Assembly: GCA_002452335.1 (NCBI GenBank)
Contig: DKFJ01000012.1
Coordinates: 202,553 to 266,552, forward strand
Source: Deferribacteraceae bacterium UBA6799
Lineage (GTDB): Bacteria; Chrysiogenota; Deferribacteres; Deferribacterales; Geovibrionaceae
Direction of reading: 5' to 3'
DNA: 64,000 bases
This document shows, one piece after another, positions 63,135-64,000 of this stretch. A model generated the notes under the pieces. The model was not told where the DNA came from. It searched no databases and saw nothing but the letters and a program-made list of their open reading frames with translations. The translations under genes and the position numbers were made by a program. The first letter of the stretch is position 1; each line of letters starts with the position of its first letter.

Positions 63135-64000
63135 ATGTCTGTCAGCAGTAAAACGAATGTTTTTCTAACCACCCTGTCAGACGCGTCTTCGGCGTGTCTC
63201 TCCAGACTGGTTCAGCATATAGCGGAGAATCCGTCCATATTCGCCTTCACTCTGGCGTGCGCCGTCACCGGATACATCATTATCAACCTCTATAAACTGA
63301 AACTGACGAAAAAACATGTGAACGAAAGAATGCAGATATTCGTGCATGTGCTTTTTCCTTTTATGTTCGTGGTGTTCAGCTATTATTCTCTGCGAACCAG
63401 ACAGCAGGATCCTTTGTATCTCATGCTGAACTATTTCGCGTTTTACTGGCTGACAGGCTCCATTCTGAAGATCCCCTCACGCTTTTTAAACATCAGCGTC
63501 AAGAGATGCTATTCCACAGTGATGTGGTATATCCTCGCCGCCATACTGCTGGCGGTTTACTATGACCTGCTGAAGCTCTACGGATCGGAATACAGACACG
63601 GGCTGAAATCATTCATGCATTTCCTGTCCGGGCTTATCAGGCTGTTCCTGTCGCTGGGCTTCTATATCTATCTGAAAAAGATGCTCCCGGCGCTCATGAC
63701 GCATATAGCGGAGAAAGGACGCATCCCAGGTATTTTCAGGATCCCTCCGGGGCTTCTCATCACTGCTTTCAGCGTTATATCATTTCTATGGGTGGTGGAC
63801 GTTCTGAGGCTGGATTTCAGGTTTATCATGACAGCCGGACTTCTGGTTCTTGCGGCCGCCCTTCTGTCTCAGCTGAACTCAAATGTGGACTCTGTGGCGC
63901 TGCGGATATATTCTCCGGAGAACTACACTCAGTTCGAATGGGAGCTGATAAAGAAAAATCTTATCCGTCTTGCCGTTGTGTCATCCATCTACATCTTCTA
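63135..64000 (+). CDS. Multi-spanning membrane protein, incomplete at window end
   Basis: A frame starting at ATG 63135, with AGAGGTG upstream, runs to the edge without a stop (288 codons). It has about seven hydrophobic segments separated by short basic loops (LYKLKLTKKHVNER, SVKRCYSTVMWYILAAILL, FRIPPGLLITAFSVISFLWVVDVL). The C-terminal part is missing. A mechanosensitive-channel type protein with extra N-terminal helices is possible but unproven; I do not recognise the family. Confidence 0.65.
   Translation, partial: MSVSSKTNVFLTTLSDASSACLSRLVQHIAENPSIFAFTLACAVTGYIIINLYKLKLTKKHVNERMQIFVHVLFPFMFVVFSYYSLRTRQQDPLYLMLNYFAFYWLTGSILKIPSRFLNISVKRCYSTVMWYILAAILLAVYYDLLKLYGSEYRHGLKSFMHFLSGLIRLFLSLGFYIYLKKMLPALMTHIAEKGRIPGIFRIPPGLLITAFSVISFLWVVDVLRLDFRFIMTAGLLVLAAALLSQLNSNVDSVALRIYSPENYTQFEWELIKKNLIRLAVVSSIYIF

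Noticed and set aside
1..64000. CRISPR array, prophage or rRNA operon
   Set aside because: No regularly spaced repeats, phage structural or integrase genes, or rRNA-like sequence were seen anywhere in the window.

Overview
The window is bacterial chromosome, gene-dense on both strands, with mostly Gram-negative envelope functions: two-membrane type II secretion parts, TolC-type efflux, Tat- and Sec-exported periplasmic proteins, system I cytochrome c maturation, and an energy-conserving periplasmic [NiFe] hydrogenase. There are many chemosensory and cyclic-di-GMP proteins. No rRNA or tRNA gene was seen; the only classical RNA gene is ssrA (tmRNA). The mix suggests an anaerobic or microaerophilic, motile, respiratory organism. 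The protein flavour reminds me of Deferribacterota (Geovibrio/Denitrovibrio/Seleniivibrio relatives) or a deltaproteobacterial-type lineage, but this is an impression and not a demonstrated assignment.

Layout. 1-936: end of a type II secretion operon (GspM-like, GspN). 972-2233: DUF1737 protein and exported MsrAB. 2332-7045: TetR-controlled tripartite efflux operon (tetR-tolC-emrA-emrB) with a palindromic operator over the promoter. 7042-10654: RMD1-like, YeiH-like, ExeA-like and FmdB-like genes. 10651-13456: hemerythrin-like protein, smpB, nucleotide-sugar dehydrogenase and ssrA. 13578-16263: a diguanylate cyclase and a tandem-HD protein. 16370-18073: an unrecognised, AT-richer two-gene cassette. 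18230-23036: Fe-S protein, GGDEF-EAL protein, YceI, phosphatase. 23020-26381: adenine deaminase, purine permease and an RsbW-like protein. 26526-32815: exported NifX-like protein, hybrid kinase, and a kinase/CheC/CheY cluster. 33025-35806: a soluble kinase, an NtrC-type activator, and a non-coding stretch holding a perfect sigma-54 promoter followed by a strongly structured RNA with a terminator. 35807-41310: hydrogenase operon in the order of E. coli hybOABCD. 41885-45328: DUF4384 protein and a Cache/HD-GYP sensor. 45355-47433: an AT-rich type II restriction-modification island. 47425-52292: ABC-F ATPase, TPR and Sel1 proteins, split DUF1456 pair, ferredoxin, and a small gene whose 3' end is duplicated around a hairpin-rich insert. 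52418-54618: OYE-family reductase and MFS transporter. 54619-60005: ccmEFABCD with divergent ccdA. 60114-62992: GspE/GspF-type secretion genes. 63135 to the end: an incomplete membrane protein.

How it fits together. The most distinctive region is 33025-35505. A kinase and a sigma-54 activator sit beside a 14-bp palindrome family (GGCGAAWTTTCGCC), one copy of which overlaps the activator's own -35 box. Two further copies lie at enhancer distance from a consensus -24/-12 promoter that drives no plausible protein but a roughly 190-nt RNA of four hairpins. This looks like a self-contained sRNA regulatory module, not one I recognise. Other leads are a cysteine-type (CxxxY) CcmE, a degenerate HPt domain, a hemerythrin lacking one iron ligand, an HTH-fused methyltransferase facing its restriction enzyme across an inverted repeat, and a 206-bp element that replaced a gene's 3' tail.
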